64,000 nucleotides of DNA from Acidobacteriaceae bacterium (GCA_003139095.1 PLHW01000044.1:1838-65837), one strand, 5' to 3'. Numbered from the stretch's first letter, positions 19,401 to 27,687 are shown. The notes: generated from the letters alone by a model not told the origin. Numbers and translations are program-made.

Positions 19401-19534
19401 TAAGACCCGCGCTGACGATACGTAGCTCCGCACCGCCTGCTGATCCGGATTACCGGAATCAGTTCAAGCCGCGATCGGGCTCTCTTCAGAACACCGCTCT
19501 CACGTTGCTGCGGAAGACGACGATTTTTCTGCGT

Positions 19535-20530
19535 CTACGGGCCGCTTTTTATCGACGGAGCCGACGGCGACGCAGGCTTGACGGTCGATAAATCGACGCC
19601 AGAGACCTTGACGACGGCCTGCCACGCGGCTTCCTGGTTGGAGCGATCGTGGAGGTGCGGTTGGCTCTGCACCTCAATTGGGCCAGAGAACTTCCCTTTG
19701 GCCGAGGCGAAGAATTGCCCCGAGAGATCGGTTCCGAACTTTGATGCCTGGATATACCGGCTGGCCGCGGTCTCCGGCGTCTGATTCATACCGGGAATGA
19801 GGTTCACAATCGGGATAAAGATATGCTTCAACGCCCAGCCAGCGCTTCGCACCACGTTGGTGCCGGTCGCGCCACCGGGCGACACGGCGTACACGGCCAT
19901 GCCGGAGGGCAGCCGGCGGGCCAGCGCCGCGGTCCACCAAGCGACGATGAGCTTCGCGTCCGCATACGCATTATTGGGCACGTACTTCACGTTCGGCCCG
20001 TTGCGTATCAGCGCTTCAACAGCGGCGGTTCGATTACCCTGAAACCGTTTGGCCGCGAAGGCTGGCAAGTCGGTGTATTTGAACATGGGTACGCCCCCGC
20101 GGGCAGGTTCTGCACCTGCGATAACGATCCGCGCCTCGGGACTCAGCAAGTTGGCATTGAGCAACCTAACCGTCAGTTGATGATGCCCGATAAGCGGGGC
20201 CTGAGAAGACTCGACGCCCGTCGCCGTGACAACGCGCTTCTTAAAGGGAACCAACCCCGCATTGAGCAGCAGGAAATCGATCGGCTGGCCGCGCTTGACG
20301 CGCTCGGCAACGGCCGACTGAACGCTGGACGGCTTGTCCAGATCGAGCGCCATCGGCGTGAAGGTCACTGTTTTGTGCTCAGCGGCGAGTTGAGCGGCCG
20401 CTTTCTGGGCCCCGGCCAGGCTGCGCCCGGTGACGATGATCTCGCGCCAGCCCTCTTCGGCAAGAAGTCGGGCGGCCGCCTGACCGAGCCCGGAAGTGGC
20501 GCCGGTGACGAGGGCGGTCTTATGTTCCAT
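19535..20530 (-). CDS. SDR family NAD(P)-dependent oxidoreductase (long form)
   Basis: A 331-residue enzyme. The N-terminus TALVTGATSGLGQAAARLL is the dinucleotide loop, VTGRSLAGAQK fits NADP binding, and FLLLNAGLV stands for NNAG. Catalytic pair is YADAK (in NNAYADAKL); downstream AVSPGGATGTNV is the usual PG segment. The extra 80 residues and LLN...SPEARIVIAGAEP resemble retinol-dehydrogenase or protochlorophyllide-reductase-like SDRs. A Ser at the usual catalytic position is replaced (IVIAGAEP), which is worth checking. It is divergent from the tetR gene at 20659. Confidence 0.85.
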   Translation of the reverse strand: MEHKTALVTGATSGLGQAAARLLAEEGWREIIVTGRSLAGAQKAAAQLAAEHKTVTFTPMALDLDKPSSVQSAVAERVKRGQPIDFLLLNAGLVPFKKRVVTATGVESSQAPLIGHHQLTVRLLNANLLSPEARIVIAGAEPARGGVPMFKYTDLPAFAAKRFQGNRTAAVEALIRNGPNVKYVPNNAYADAKLIVAWWTAALARRLPSGMAVYAVSPGGATGTNVVRSAGWALKHIFIPIVNLIPGMNQTPETAASRYIQASKFGTDLSGQFFASAKGKFSGPIEVQSQPHLHDRSNQEAAWQAVVKVSGVDLSTVKPASPSAPSIKSGP

Positions 20531-20604
20531 AATTGTGTTCCATGGACAGCTCCGTGATGAAGGTCGAGTCGTAGCCCCGCGAGACCGAGGCGCTTGATAT
20601 TTTC

Positions 20605-20629
20605 GAACTATTCAGTTATAAAATACGGG
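20605..20629. promoter_or_regulatory. Putative TetR operator between divergent SDR and tetR genes
   Basis: GAACTATTCAGTT (20605-20617) contains the inverted repeat AACT-ATTC-AGTT and is followed by ATAAAATACGG. The same elements recur at 19325 and 19378 upstream of the next SDR gene. Position between divergent genes is typical for TetR autoregulation. Confidence 0.5.
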
Positions 20630-20658
20630 ATGACCGCTGTCAATGAGTTTCGAACCAA

Positions 20659-21282
20659 ATGATTCAAAATACCGCTAGGCCGCGGGGTCGACCGCGCAGC
20701 TTCGACGAGACAGGGGCGCTGGAAAAGGCGACTCAGGTGTTCTGGTCGAAAGGCTACGACGGCGTGACGATTGACGATCTCGTCGAAGGGATGGGTGTGG
20801 GACGGCCGAGCCTGTATGCCATCTTTGGGGACAAGCGGGCGATATTCTTGCGCGCCCTTAAGGGGTACGCGGAACGCAAGGGAGCAGCGGCCACTAAGGC
20901 ACTCCTCGCGCCACAGACGCTTCGCGACTCGATCGTCGGCTTTCTGAGGTACGCCGTCGAAAGTGCGACAGAGAAAGGGTCCGCCCGGGGCTGCCTCATG
21001 ATGTGCGTCGCGCCGCTTGTGAACGACGTTGAGGTTCAGCAGTTCCTGCAGCGCGCAGTCGCAGGCGGCGCCGCGCTTTTGGAGCGCCGTTTCCAGGACG
21101 GGATCAGTGCGGGAGATATCCCACCTGACTTTCCGGTAGCCGCGCGTGCGATCCAAGTAACGGATTTAGCGCGTGGGCTAACCATGCGTGCGCAGCTAGG
21201 CATGCCGCGCAAAACGCTCCTCAAAGAGGCCGAGGAAGCGGCCGACTTGGTGCTCCTGCCGCGGCGTAGGGCGTCAAAATGA
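20659..21282 (+). CDS. TetR/AcrR family transcriptional regulator
   Basis: A 207-residue repressor type. The N-terminal helix-turn-helix spans about 10-58: GRPRSFDETGALEKATQVFW, GYDGVTIDDLVEGMGVGRPSLYAIFGDKRAIF. The C-terminal part binds a ligand and dimerises; GSARGCLMMCVAPL is the Gly-Cys loop seen in the YsiA-like C-terminal group that senses electrophiles or small aromatics. It is transcribed away from the SDR gene at 20530 with 128 bases between, and probably controls the two SDR genes to the left. Confidence 0.9.
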   Translation: MIQNTARPRGRPRSFDETGALEKATQVFWSKGYDGVTIDDLVEGMGVGRPSLYAIFGDKRAIFLRALKGYAERKGAAATKALLAPQTLRDSIVGFLRYAVESATEKGSARGCLMMCVAPLVNDVEVQQFLQRAVAGGAALLERRFQDGISAGDIPPDFPVAARAIQVTDLARGLTMRAQLGMPRKTLLKEAEEAADLVLLPRRRASK

Positions 21283-21530
21283 GATCTCAGCACCTTAGAG
21301 CCACCCAATTCATGGGGATCTCGGTTCGAGCAGGCGCCAAAGCCCGCCGAGAATTTCGAGGAACTTGCGAGACGCCTTCGAGAGATAAAGAGTCGCAGCA
21401 CGCAGACCGCAAAGTAGAGATTCGTCTCAGTCGTGCTTAAGCCCTCGGTCGGTGGTTAATTGTCAGAATCCATCGGGATTCTCGCTCATCAATTACATGG
21501 CAACTAAATCATCGACTCCGGAGCAGAGTA

Positions 21531-22010
21531 ATGTCGACCGAGGAAATACTTTCCCGCACCGCGCTCAATTCTTGGAAACTCGTTATCGATCGCTTCAGCC
21601 AAGCCATCACGCCGCTCAGCGACGAACAGCTGGAGCGACAGGTCGCTGCAGGTCGGAATCGCGTACGATACCTCCTTGGGCACCTGACTGCCGTCCATGA
21701 TCGTATGTTTCCGCTTCTAGGCCTTGGTGAACGTTTACATCCAGAGCTGGATGAAGCCTATATCAAAAGTCCCGATAGAGCGCTCCCTGATCTTGTTTCC
21801 GTCACCGACCTCAAGAAGGCATGGGACGAGGTCAACCATAAACTCACTTCGGCTTTCGAGGCCTTTACGCCGAAAGAGTGGCTGGAGAAGCATACTGCGG
21901 TCTCGGATGAAGATTTTGCGAAAGACCCGACGCGCAATCGGCTCGCTCTAGTGATGAACCGGACAAATCACGCGTCATTCCACATGGGACAGGCAATCCT
22001 CGCGAAATAG
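21531..22010 (+). CDS. DinB-family protein (metal-dependent four-helix bundle)
   Basis: The 159-residue protein fits the DinB/YfiT fold: four helices with a metal held by three His. Candidate ligands are in LLGHLTAVHDRMFP (about 50-60) and NHASFHMGQAIL near the end (HxxxH). Members include thiol transferases (bacillithiol or mycothiol S-transferases) and many unknowns. TGTCGACC before and an AGAGTA just upstream of ATG 21531 give a modest ribosome site. It stands alone after the tetR gene, 248 bases away. Confidence 0.8.
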   Translation: MSTEEILSRTALNSWKLVIDRFSQAITPLSDEQLERQVAAGRNRVRYLLGHLTAVHDRMFPLLGLGERLHPELDEAYIKSPDRALPDLVSVTDLKKAWDEVNHKLTSAFEAFTPKEWLEKHTAVSDEDFAKDPTRNRLALVMNRTNHASFHMGQAILAK

Positions 22011-22299
22011 AGCCGCTCTTAACGGTGTCTGAACGTTTGGGAGCATCATCGGACGTTTGAGAATATTCTCTGCACGCAACCGAACGCGTACCGGACGTCT
22101 TGAGTAGCGGATCGCTACCACTCTCCCAAGATGGGCAAAGCCCCCAGATCCAGCCGCCGATGGGGGAAGAAGGAGCCTTGGTCTCTTTAACCCAAAGCCC
22201 CTTCTTGCGAGCAGTTTGCCGTCCGCTGGCCTAAGCTAGCGGACAGGCCGACATGGGGGAAGCGCACTGCACGCACACCGTGGAAAACTTCTATTGAGC

Positions 22300-22496
22300 C
22301 ACGCATTACGCGAACCGATATCGTCCTTGAACACATTCTTCCAAAACTCCTGCCGCTGCTGCCGAACCTCGAACACGATCCCGAATTGGCGCGCGAGCTC
22401 GTTGCCAAAGTCGCCGAGCACCGGAAAGGTCAGCTTGTTCTTCTCGATCGCAATGATCCCGTGGTCCGGCTTCTCGGGAGAAATTGCCATCAGGGT
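22300..22496 (-). pseudogene. Peroxiredoxin-like fragment
   Basis: The minus-strand reading AISPEKPDHGIIAIEKNKLTFPVLGDFGNE is shown here by parts: AISPEKPDH, KNKLTFPVLGDFGNELARQFG and IVFEVRQQRQEFW. This matches the middle of AhpC/TSA-type peroxiredoxin-like proteins (the segment after the peroxidatic Cys region). The part with the catalytic Cys and the C-terminus are missing; the frame runs into unrelated sequence at both ends. It is a remnant, lying against the 3' end of the hypothetical gene at 22490. Confidence 0.55.
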
Positions 22497-22930
22497 AGAC
22501 TCCGAATAAACTCCGCGACAACGATTCCTTCCTTCCAGACACGGTTGGTCCGCCAGCGGATCGGAACGCGCGTTGAATACGTTCCGCCGAGCACTAACTC
22601 CCAATCTGCAGTATGTTCGCCTTGCCGACTCAGGTAAGTCGATGTCAACCGGAACTTATCGATGGATGCCATACCCATTTCGAGCAAAGTGTGGATCGGG
22701 TCGACTGCGTCCGCCATCCGTCGAAATGAAGCGAGTTTGCCTTCCGTCAATTTGTCTTGAAGCAAAAGCGCGACATCCTCGCTGTAGTACTTGCCGACGG
22801 ACTCCACGAAAAGAGCTTGCAAATCAAAGTTGGCAAGAAGGAAATCCGTACGACGAAGCTCAACGATCGCCTCATTGAGTTCTAATTCCAGGGAGTTGGA
22901 GCTAACTCTCATGACTTCTCGATTTGCCAC
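22490..22930 (-). CDS. Hypothetical protein, possibly NTF2-like
   Basis: A 146-residue frame with good protein character: helical N-terminal half (LELELNEAIVELRRTDFLLANFD in parts: LELELNEAIVELRR, FLLANFDLQALF) and a strand-rich C-terminal half (FRLTSTYLSRQGEHTADWELVLGG, TRVPIRWRTNRVWKEG; read in parts). Length and helix-then-sheet order recall NTF2/SnoaL-like proteins, but no motif proves it. It sits between two gene remnants (peroxiredoxin and metallo-hydrolase pieces) on the same strand, so it could be part of a decayed locus. Confidence 0.45.
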   Translation of the reverse strand: MANREVMRVSSNSLELELNEAIVELRRTDFLLANFDLQALFVESVGKYYSEDVALLLQDKLTEGKLASFRRMADAVDPIHTLLEMGMASIDKFRLTSTYLSRQGEHTADWELVLGGTYSTRVPIRWRTNRVWKEGIVVAEFIRSLP

Positions 22931-23106
22931 GTTATTCCAATCTGCATCATGACGTTAGGCGGCGCTCTGTGAGCGATTGTATAGCGCCTAGTATAGAACG
23001 CTTGGCGCTTCCCGTCCAGATACTGGAGAAATCCGTCGCTGACAGATGCGACTTCGAACTCTCCAATCTTGAACCGGTAGAAGCCGGCGCCTTGTTCTTT
23101 ACTCAT
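22909..23106 (-). pseudogene. N-terminal fragment of an MBL-fold metallo-hydrolase
   Basis: The 65-residue reading MSKEQGAGFYRFKIGEFEVASVSDGFL has the typical start of MBL-fold hydrolases of the type GFYRFKxGxFEVTxLSDG. The reading then drifts and stops before any HxHxDH metal site, so only the first beta strands remain. AGAAAGTGGA before the ATG looks like the original ribosome site. It overlaps the next gene by 22 bases and faces away from the SDR gene at 23295. Confidence 0.5.
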
Positions 23107-23211
23107 TCCACTTTCTCCTTTGGGGCCGACCGCTTGTGGAGCGGTTAGCAGCCGATTCCTTGCTGGTTCACGCGTTGCAGCATCGCTCCCCGTCCCCTGG
23201 TACTATATCGA

Positions 23212-23265
23212 ATACTATAGTATAATCGTTTTGTTGTCAGTTTTGTATAGCTATCGCTATACAAA
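23212..23265. promoter_or_regulatory. Two palindromic operators before the SDR-cupin-VOC operon
   Basis: ATACTATAGTAT (23212-23223) is a perfect palindrome. TTTGTATAGC-TATC-GCTATACAAA (23242-23265) is a perfect 10-bp inverted repeat with 4-bp spacer. They lie 30-80 bases before the ATG at 23295. Related CTATA/TATAG half sites lie before the tetR gene at 26256, pointing to that TetR protein as the binder. Confidence 0.65.
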
Positions 23266-23294
23266 CGCGCGTCGATGCTACAGGAGGGCACAAT

Positions 23295-24044
23295 ATGCCT
23301 GCACTACAGGGAAAGGTCGCCATCATCACGGGCGGCAGTAGCGGAATTGGACTCGCTATCGCAAAGCGTTTTGTGTCGGAGGGCGCATACGTCTTCATCA
23401 CCAGTCGCCGCCAATCGGAGTTGGATAAGGCCGTCGCCGAGATCGGCAAGAACGTCACCGCGGTTCAGGGCGACGTTTCAAAGCTGGAGGATTTGGATCG
23501 GCTCTATTCGGCTGTCTCTTCTGAGGGGCGGAAGATCGATGTCGTTGTCGCAAATGCGGGTTTCGTCGGAATGGGTCCAATCGCAACTGCAACACCTGAG
23601 TTCTTCGATCGGACCTTCGATACGAATGCGCGCGGAGCATTCTTCACCGTCCAGAAGGCGCTGCCATTGATGAACGACGGTGGTTCCATCATCCTCATTA
23701 CTTCAGCGGGGAAAAACAAGGCGACCCCTGGCCGAAGCGCGTACAGCGGGACGAAAGCAGCTCTGCGATCTTTCGTCCGCACCTGGACCATGGAACTGAA
23801 AGATCGAGGTATCCGCTCGAATGTCCTCAGTCCGGGAGCCACCGAAACACCCATCCTCGAAGGCTTGTTCGGCTCGAAGGAAGCTACTGAAGCGGGAAAG
23901 GCGCAATTCGTAAAAGCGACTCCGCTTGGCAGGATGGGCCGGCCCGAGGAGATTGCTGCGGCAGCGCTATTTCTGGCGTCAAGCGAGGCCAGCTTTATTA
24001 CAGGCATTGATCTAGTTGTGGATGGCGGATTGAGCGCTGTCTAA
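23295..24044 (+). CDS. SDR family oxidoreductase
   Basis: 249 residues with the classical SDR signature: IITGGSSGIGLAIAKR (about 9-24), GDVSKLED, VVANAGFVG, catalytic Ser in LITSAGKN, YSGTK, and PGATETPIL; end DLVVDGGLSAV. It is closely similar to the SDRs encoded at 30180 and 38193 (shared AKRFVSEGAYVFIT-type segments), so these are paralogues. ACAGGAGGGC before the ATG is a strong ribosome site. It begins an operon with the cupin (37 bases on) and the VOC protein, behind palindromic operators. Confidence 0.92.
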   Translation: MPALQGKVAIITGGSSGIGLAIAKRFVSEGAYVFITSRRQSELDKAVAEIGKNVTAVQGDVSKLEDLDRLYSAVSSEGRKIDVVVANAGFVGMGPIATATPEFFDRTFDTNARGAFFTVQKALPLMNDGGSIILITSAGKNKATPGRSAYSGTKAALRSFVRTWTMELKDRGIRSNVLSPGATETPILEGLFGSKEATEAGKAQFVKATPLGRMGRPEEIAAAALFLASSEASFITGIDLVVDGGLSAV

Positions 24045-24081
24045 CCAAACCAAGCATTCCAACCAATCGGGAGAGTACAAA

Positions 24082-24606
24082 ATGAAGATTCAGAGAATCA
24101 TTACTGCCGAAGGCAAAACTGGCGTAGCCACCAAAATCGATACCATCGACACAGCGACAGCTGACTTCCTTACCAATATCTGGGGATTCGACAAAGTTCC
24201 CAACTTGCCGCTAAAGCTCGAGCAGGTTCTGGGCGAATATAAACCATTGGGGATATTTGGCCCGCTCGGCGGTATTCGGGTCGATCTCTTCACCCTGGCT
24301 CCCGAGACGCCAGAGGGCCCAGCGCCGCTTGAACGTGCCGCCTCAATCGACATGGGCACCCCAGGAATGGTCCCGGGCAAAGAAGGTGACGGGATGCACC
24401 GCACCAACAGCATCGATCTTGCCATCGTGATGGATGGCGAAGTAAATGCCGGTTACCCTGGCGAAGATGGTCGGGTACACGAACTCACGCTCAAGACAGG
24501 GGATCTGGTTGTGAATAACGGAACGTTCCATAGCTGGCATAACCGTTCCACCAAGCCTTGCACCATTCTCTTTGTCGTTCTCGCGGCCGAGCGCAAAGCG
24601 GCTTAA
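24082..24606 (+). CDS. Cupin-domain protein
   Basis: The 174-residue protein has a single cupin barrel in its second half: MHRTNSIDLAIVMDGEV (motif 1 region), ELTLKTGDLVVNNGTFHSWHNRS (motif 2, G-D-x6-G-x2-H-x-W) and CTILFVVLAA. One His of the first motif is at MHRT; the GTFHSWHN His residues may bind a metal. Similar proteins sit beside SDR genes and are annotated only as cupin. It is the second gene of the operon, with AGAGTACAAA before its ATG. Confidence 0.8.
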   Translation: MKIQRIITAEGKTGVATKIDTIDTATADFLTNIWGFDKVPNLPLKLEQVLGEYKPLGIFGPLGGIRVDLFTLAPETPEGPAPLERAASIDMGTPGMVPGKEGDGMHRTNSIDLAIVMDGEVNAGYPGEDGRVHELTLKTGDLVVNNGTFHSWHNRSTKPCTILFVVLAAERKAA

Positions 24607-24677
24607 CGGCGTCCGATCTCATTAGGATTCAAGTCAATGAGAAGGCCAACATCAGCAACACCGAACAAGGAGGAACA

Positions 24678-25100
24678 ATGCCAAATACTTCGTACGAACT
24701 CTTTCCCAGCACCGGCTTCACCGTGACGCACTTTCTCGTTTCTGCGGACATAAAGAAGTCGTTGGACTTCTACTCGCGGATACTCGGCGGGAAGGTCGTC
24801 ATGGACGGCGAGAACGGTAAGCCGTGCGTGGTCCAGCTCGAGAACACATGGGTCATCATCAATGTCGGCGGCGGGCCGACCGACGACAAGCCCGGCGTCT
24901 ATCTCGCGCCTCCGAAGGAGGGCGAGGCTGTCAGCAGCTTCATGAACATCCGCGTCGCGAACATCGCAGAATGCTACGACCGTTGGAAAGGTTTAGGGGC
25001 GGAGTTCCTCACCGAACCGAAGGTCCATGAGGCCGAGACGCGGTGCTACATGCGCGATCCCGACGGACGCCTCATCGAGGTCGGCGAGGCGAAAAAGTAG
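24678..25100 (+). CDS. VOC-family (glyoxalase/dioxygenase fold) protein
   Basis: 140 residues from ATG 24678, chosen because AAGGAGGAACA stands just before it; the frame is open further upstream without a ribosome site. It has the paired beta-alpha-beta-beta-beta units of the VOC fold: VTHFLVSADIKKSLDFYSRILGGKV, and FMNIRVANIAECYDRWKGLGAEF ending CYMRDPDGRLIEVGEA, where the Glu of LIEV is a usual metal ligand. A His in THFLVS can be another. Function may be detoxification of a reactive carbonyl or similar; substrate unknown. Third gene of the SDR-cupin-VOC operon. Confidence 0.88.
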   Translation: MPNTSYELFPSTGFTVTHFLVSADIKKSLDFYSRILGGKVVMDGENGKPCVVQLENTWVIINVGGGPTDDKPGVYLAPPKEGEAVSSFMNIRVANIAECYDRWKGLGAEFLTEPKVHEAETRCYMRDPDGRLIEVGEAKK

Positions 25101-25130
25101 CGGCGAGTCGCGAGATTGAGCCCGCGGCGA

Positions 25131-25168
25131 ATGACGGCCTGGAGTGTCTGCGAACGACAGGCCGTCAT
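25131..25168. terminator. Hairpin between convergent genes
   Basis: ATGACGGCCTG (25131-25141) and CAGGCCGTCAT (25158-25168) form a perfect 11-bp stem with a 16-base loop, 30 bases after the VOC gene stop and before the 3' end of the minus-strand gene. There is no T run, so it may act on both strands with Rho or simply protect RNA ends. Confidence 0.45.
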
Positions 25169-25313
25169 CCGCCCGGGAGCCGTCTTGTGTTGTTCCTTCT
25201 GCACGCGATACGTCGGCAGTGTTCAACTCAAGCACCGCGCTTCTCTCGACGACTGAACGCTTAATTGTGGCCGTGAGATGATTCTCCGGTAGCGCTTATC
25301 CCGCGTCGACTAT

Positions 25314-26105
25314 TCAGGCTCTCCCCGCTACGGAGCGCGCCACATCTAGGGCTGTCGCCCCGACCCTGGCACCGAGTTTGTATGCCGTTTCGTTCACCGC
25401 CGAGATAATGCCCTGCTTCAGCGTCGATTCGCCATCACCGATACACGCCGAATCCGCGGCGACCGTAGCGGCGGCAATACCATCAGAATCGAGAAGAGGA
25501 AGGCAGGCAGCGCCCGCGCGGTCTGCGCCGAAGCCGGCATCGTTGAAGAAAACAAGGCGTGGCTTGAAGGAACGCGTAAATGGAGCGGCGCTTCTGCCGC
25601 CATGACTACCGCTTGCCACGACCAAGCCTGCATCTTTTGGAGTAGCAAATGAGATGGAGCCTATGCAGAGGATGCCGTCAACAAAGGCGCGTTCCTCTAC
25701 CGGTGCCTCCACGTCTGCGTGGGGCCAGGGGGCAGACTTCAATAGCTCCACTGCTTGTGCGACGGTTTGACCGGTCTCTACGCCACACGTGGCCGCAAGT
25801 TTGTTGACGCGACTGATGATCCCCCGGTGGAGCATGTCTGCGGCGTCGCCCGCCCTGGCGCTGTCCGTCGCTACGGCCGCCATAGCCATGCCATGCTGGT
25901 CCGCCCAAGGCAGACCTCTGACCCCCGCCTCATCCCGACCGATGCCGCAGTCATGATGTATGGCAGCGCGAACGCCAGCTCTGGCCGAGAAATACGCCGC
26001 GTAAGCCGTGGCATTCGAACCGCCAACAACGACGGCACCGTTTGCTTCTGGAGGAAGCTTAACTACGCCATCCACCACTAGAACAGGAACGTCCTTTGAA
26101 AGCAT
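25314..26105 (-). CDS. Unassigned protein made of two ungapped repeats
   Basis: The 263 residues fall into two homologous halves at a constant offset of 137: G29-S30 and G166-S167; HD 51-52 and ND 188-189; GIG 54-56 and GFG 191-193; DSA 81-83 and DSA 218-220; GIIS 95-98 and GIIS 232-235; VN 100-101 and VN 237-238. Each unit has a Gly/Asp-rich first part (HDxGIGxDxAG) and a helix (GIISxVN). No signal peptide or membrane segment. I cannot name the family; conserved Asp, Ser and Gly residues suggest a nucleotide-, metal- or pterin-type site, but that is a guess. The gene is divergent from tetR (26256) and probably under its control. Confidence 0.75.
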   Translation of the reverse strand: MLSKDVPVLVVDGVVKLPPEANGAVVVGGSNATAYAAYFSARAGVRAAIHHDCGIGRDEAGVRGLPWADQHGMAMAAVATDSARAGDAADMLHRGIISRVNKLAATCGVETGQTVAQAVELLKSAPWPHADVEAPVEERAFVDGILCIGSISFATPKDAGLVVASGSHGGRSAAPFTRSFKPRLVFFNDAGFGADRAGAACLPLLDSDGIAAATVAADSACIGDGESTLKQGIISAVNETAYKLGARVGATALDVARSVAGRA

Positions 26106-26177
26106 TTCCGAGCTCCGAAAAACTGTGTGTGCTCGCGCGATCGCACCGAGATAGGTACATCGTCTGCGCCAGCACTT

Positions 26178-26240
26178 CTATAGTGAACGTTATAGTATGC
26201 GAACATGAGGTGTCAAGTTTATGTAGTGCGTGGTATAGAA
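26178..26240. promoter_or_regulatory. Putative TetR operator region
   Basis: CTATAGTGAACGTTATAG (26178-26195) is an inverted repeat CTATA-N8-TATAG, and GGTATAGAATAATG follows about 35 bases on. The half sites match the palindromes before the SDR-cupin-VOC operon (23212-23265). It lies between the divergent repeat-protein and tetR genes. Confidence 0.5.
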
Positions 26241-26255
26241 TAATGATAATTAGCT

Positions 26256-26852
26256 ATGGGGCGTCCACGCGAATTCGATATCGATGAAGCCATCCAGATG
26301 GCGACTGAACTCTTCTGGCGAAAGGGCTACGAAGGCACATCGCTCAGTGATCTCACCGGTGCGATGCGCATCACGGCGCCGAGTTTCTATTTTGCCTTTG
26401 GAAATAAGGAAAAGCTCTTCCGGAGAGTCATCAAGCAGTATTACGAAAATCAGATAGAACTTCTCGAGAGTGCGCTTCGGGAGCCGACCGTGCGAGGTGT
26501 GGCGGAGAGATTTCTCTACGGTTATGCCGACGTCCTCACCGGCCGAGCTCACGCGCCTGGCTGCCTCGCTCTCAACAGCTCTCTTCCTTGTGCAGAGGAC
26601 GACACACTTCGAGCTTGGCTGGCCAAGCTGCGCGGCGAGTTGACCGTCAGACTTCGCAAACGCTTCGCCCAAGCCCGTGGCACGCACGAACTTCCGATAA
26701 ATGCTGATCCCGAGGCGCTCGCGCGCTATATCGCAATCGTTGCATGGGGATTAGCCGTCGAAGCTCAATCCGGAGCGAAACGTAAAGAACTCTACAGTGC
26801 GATCGCCGTGAGTCTCGCAATGTGGCCGTCGACCGCGCCCATTTCCTCTTGA
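26256..26852 (+). CDS. TetR/AcrR family transcriptional regulator
   Basis: 198 residues. The N-terminal domain GRPREFDIDEAIQMATELFW then GYEGTSLSDLTGAMRITAPSFYFAFGNKEKLF is a full TetR helix-turn-helix. The C-terminal part has APGCLALNSSLPCAEDD, the Gly-Cys loop also seen in the TetR protein at 20659, so both belong to one subgroup. Likely represses itself, the divergent repeat protein, and, by shared half sites, the SDR-cupin-VOC operon 2-3 kb to the left. The ATG lies close to AATTAGCT with no strong ribosome site, compatible with a leaderless or weakly translated repressor. Confidence 0.9.
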   Translation: MGRPREFDIDEAIQMATELFWRKGYEGTSLSDLTGAMRITAPSFYFAFGNKEKLFRRVIKQYYENQIELLESALREPTVRGVAERFLYGYADVLTGRAHAPGCLALNSSLPCAEDDTLRAWLAKLRGELTVRLRKRFAQARGTHELPINADPEALARYIAIVAWGLAVEAQSGAKRKELYSAIAVSLAMWPSTAPISS

Positions 26853-27075
26853 ACCTTTTCGTAGCGCGTCGACACGAATATTCGTTTGCCGCTCGCTGCG
26901 GCAGAGTGGTCGCGCCACGCCCACTTCAGAGGTAGCAAAAGCTTTAAGCCTTCAGGGGGATCCACAGTCGTCGGAGTCTCTAGAGACCATCTTTTTTATA
27001 GGACGATGAAAACAGTATGTAACCTTTTCGGGTACTAAGTGTCTTATGGACATTCCCATAGAGGAGTACTTTTCC

Positions 27076-27687
27076 ATGCCCACGTATCCTTCCGCCGCCC
27101 GCAAACTCGTTAGGTTCGCGTCACGCCCACTCAATCCGTCGCTTCGTTTGATTCTCGCTTTCATCTGGATGTTTTCGATTGGCGTCCCCGTGTTCGCGCA
27201 AACTCCCGTCGTAGGCGATAAAGCGCCGGACTTCACGCTCTCAACTCCCTCCGGCAAGGCTGTCACGATGTCATCCGAGCAAGGCGGGCAGGGCCTTATT
27301 CTGGTGTTATTACGTGGCTACCCCGGCTATCAATGCCCCTTTTGTGTGCGGCAAGTGCACGACTTCGTTAAGCACGCATCGGACTTCGCGGCCAAAAATA
27401 CGAGGGTCCTCCTCGTTTATCCTGGACCTCCCGCTAATTTGGACCAACGCGCCAAAGAGTTCCTCGAAAAGCAGGCTGACCTGCCCGCTAACATCGTCCT
27501 CGTGACCGACCCAGACTATAAGGTGACTAACCTATATGGGTTGCGCTGGAACGAACCGAATGAAACTGCGTATCCGTCTACATTCATTCTCGACAAAAAG
27601 GGTATGGTCGTTTTCGAGAAGATTAGCCGCAGCCACAGTGATCGCCTGTCCGCTCAAGATGCTCTGGACCACCTCGCCGCACAGTAG
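27076..27687 (+). CDS. Exported AhpC/TSA (peroxiredoxin-like) protein
   Basis: 203 residues from ATG 27076, preferred because GAGGAG stands 9 bases before it, whereas the upstream ATG at 27046 has none. N-terminal signal or anchor (about 22-41, LRLILAFIWMFSIGVPVFAQ), then VVGDKAPDFTLSTPSGK and the redox motif GYQCPFC (C87, C90) after LVLLRGYPG. AYPSTFILDKKGMVVFE is the cis-Pro part of the thioredoxin fold. It probably reduces peroxides or disulfides in the periplasm. It stands alone on the plus strand. Confidence 0.88.
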   Translation: MPTYPSAARKLVRFASRPLNPSLRLILAFIWMFSIGVPVFAQTPVVGDKAPDFTLSTPSGKAVTMSSEQGGQGLILVLLRGYPGYQCPFCVRQVHDFVKHASDFAAKNTRVLLVYPGPPANLDQRAKEFLEKQADLPANIVLVTDPDYKVTNLYGLRWNEPNETAYPSTFILDKKGMVVFEKISRSHSDRLSAQDALDHLAAQ

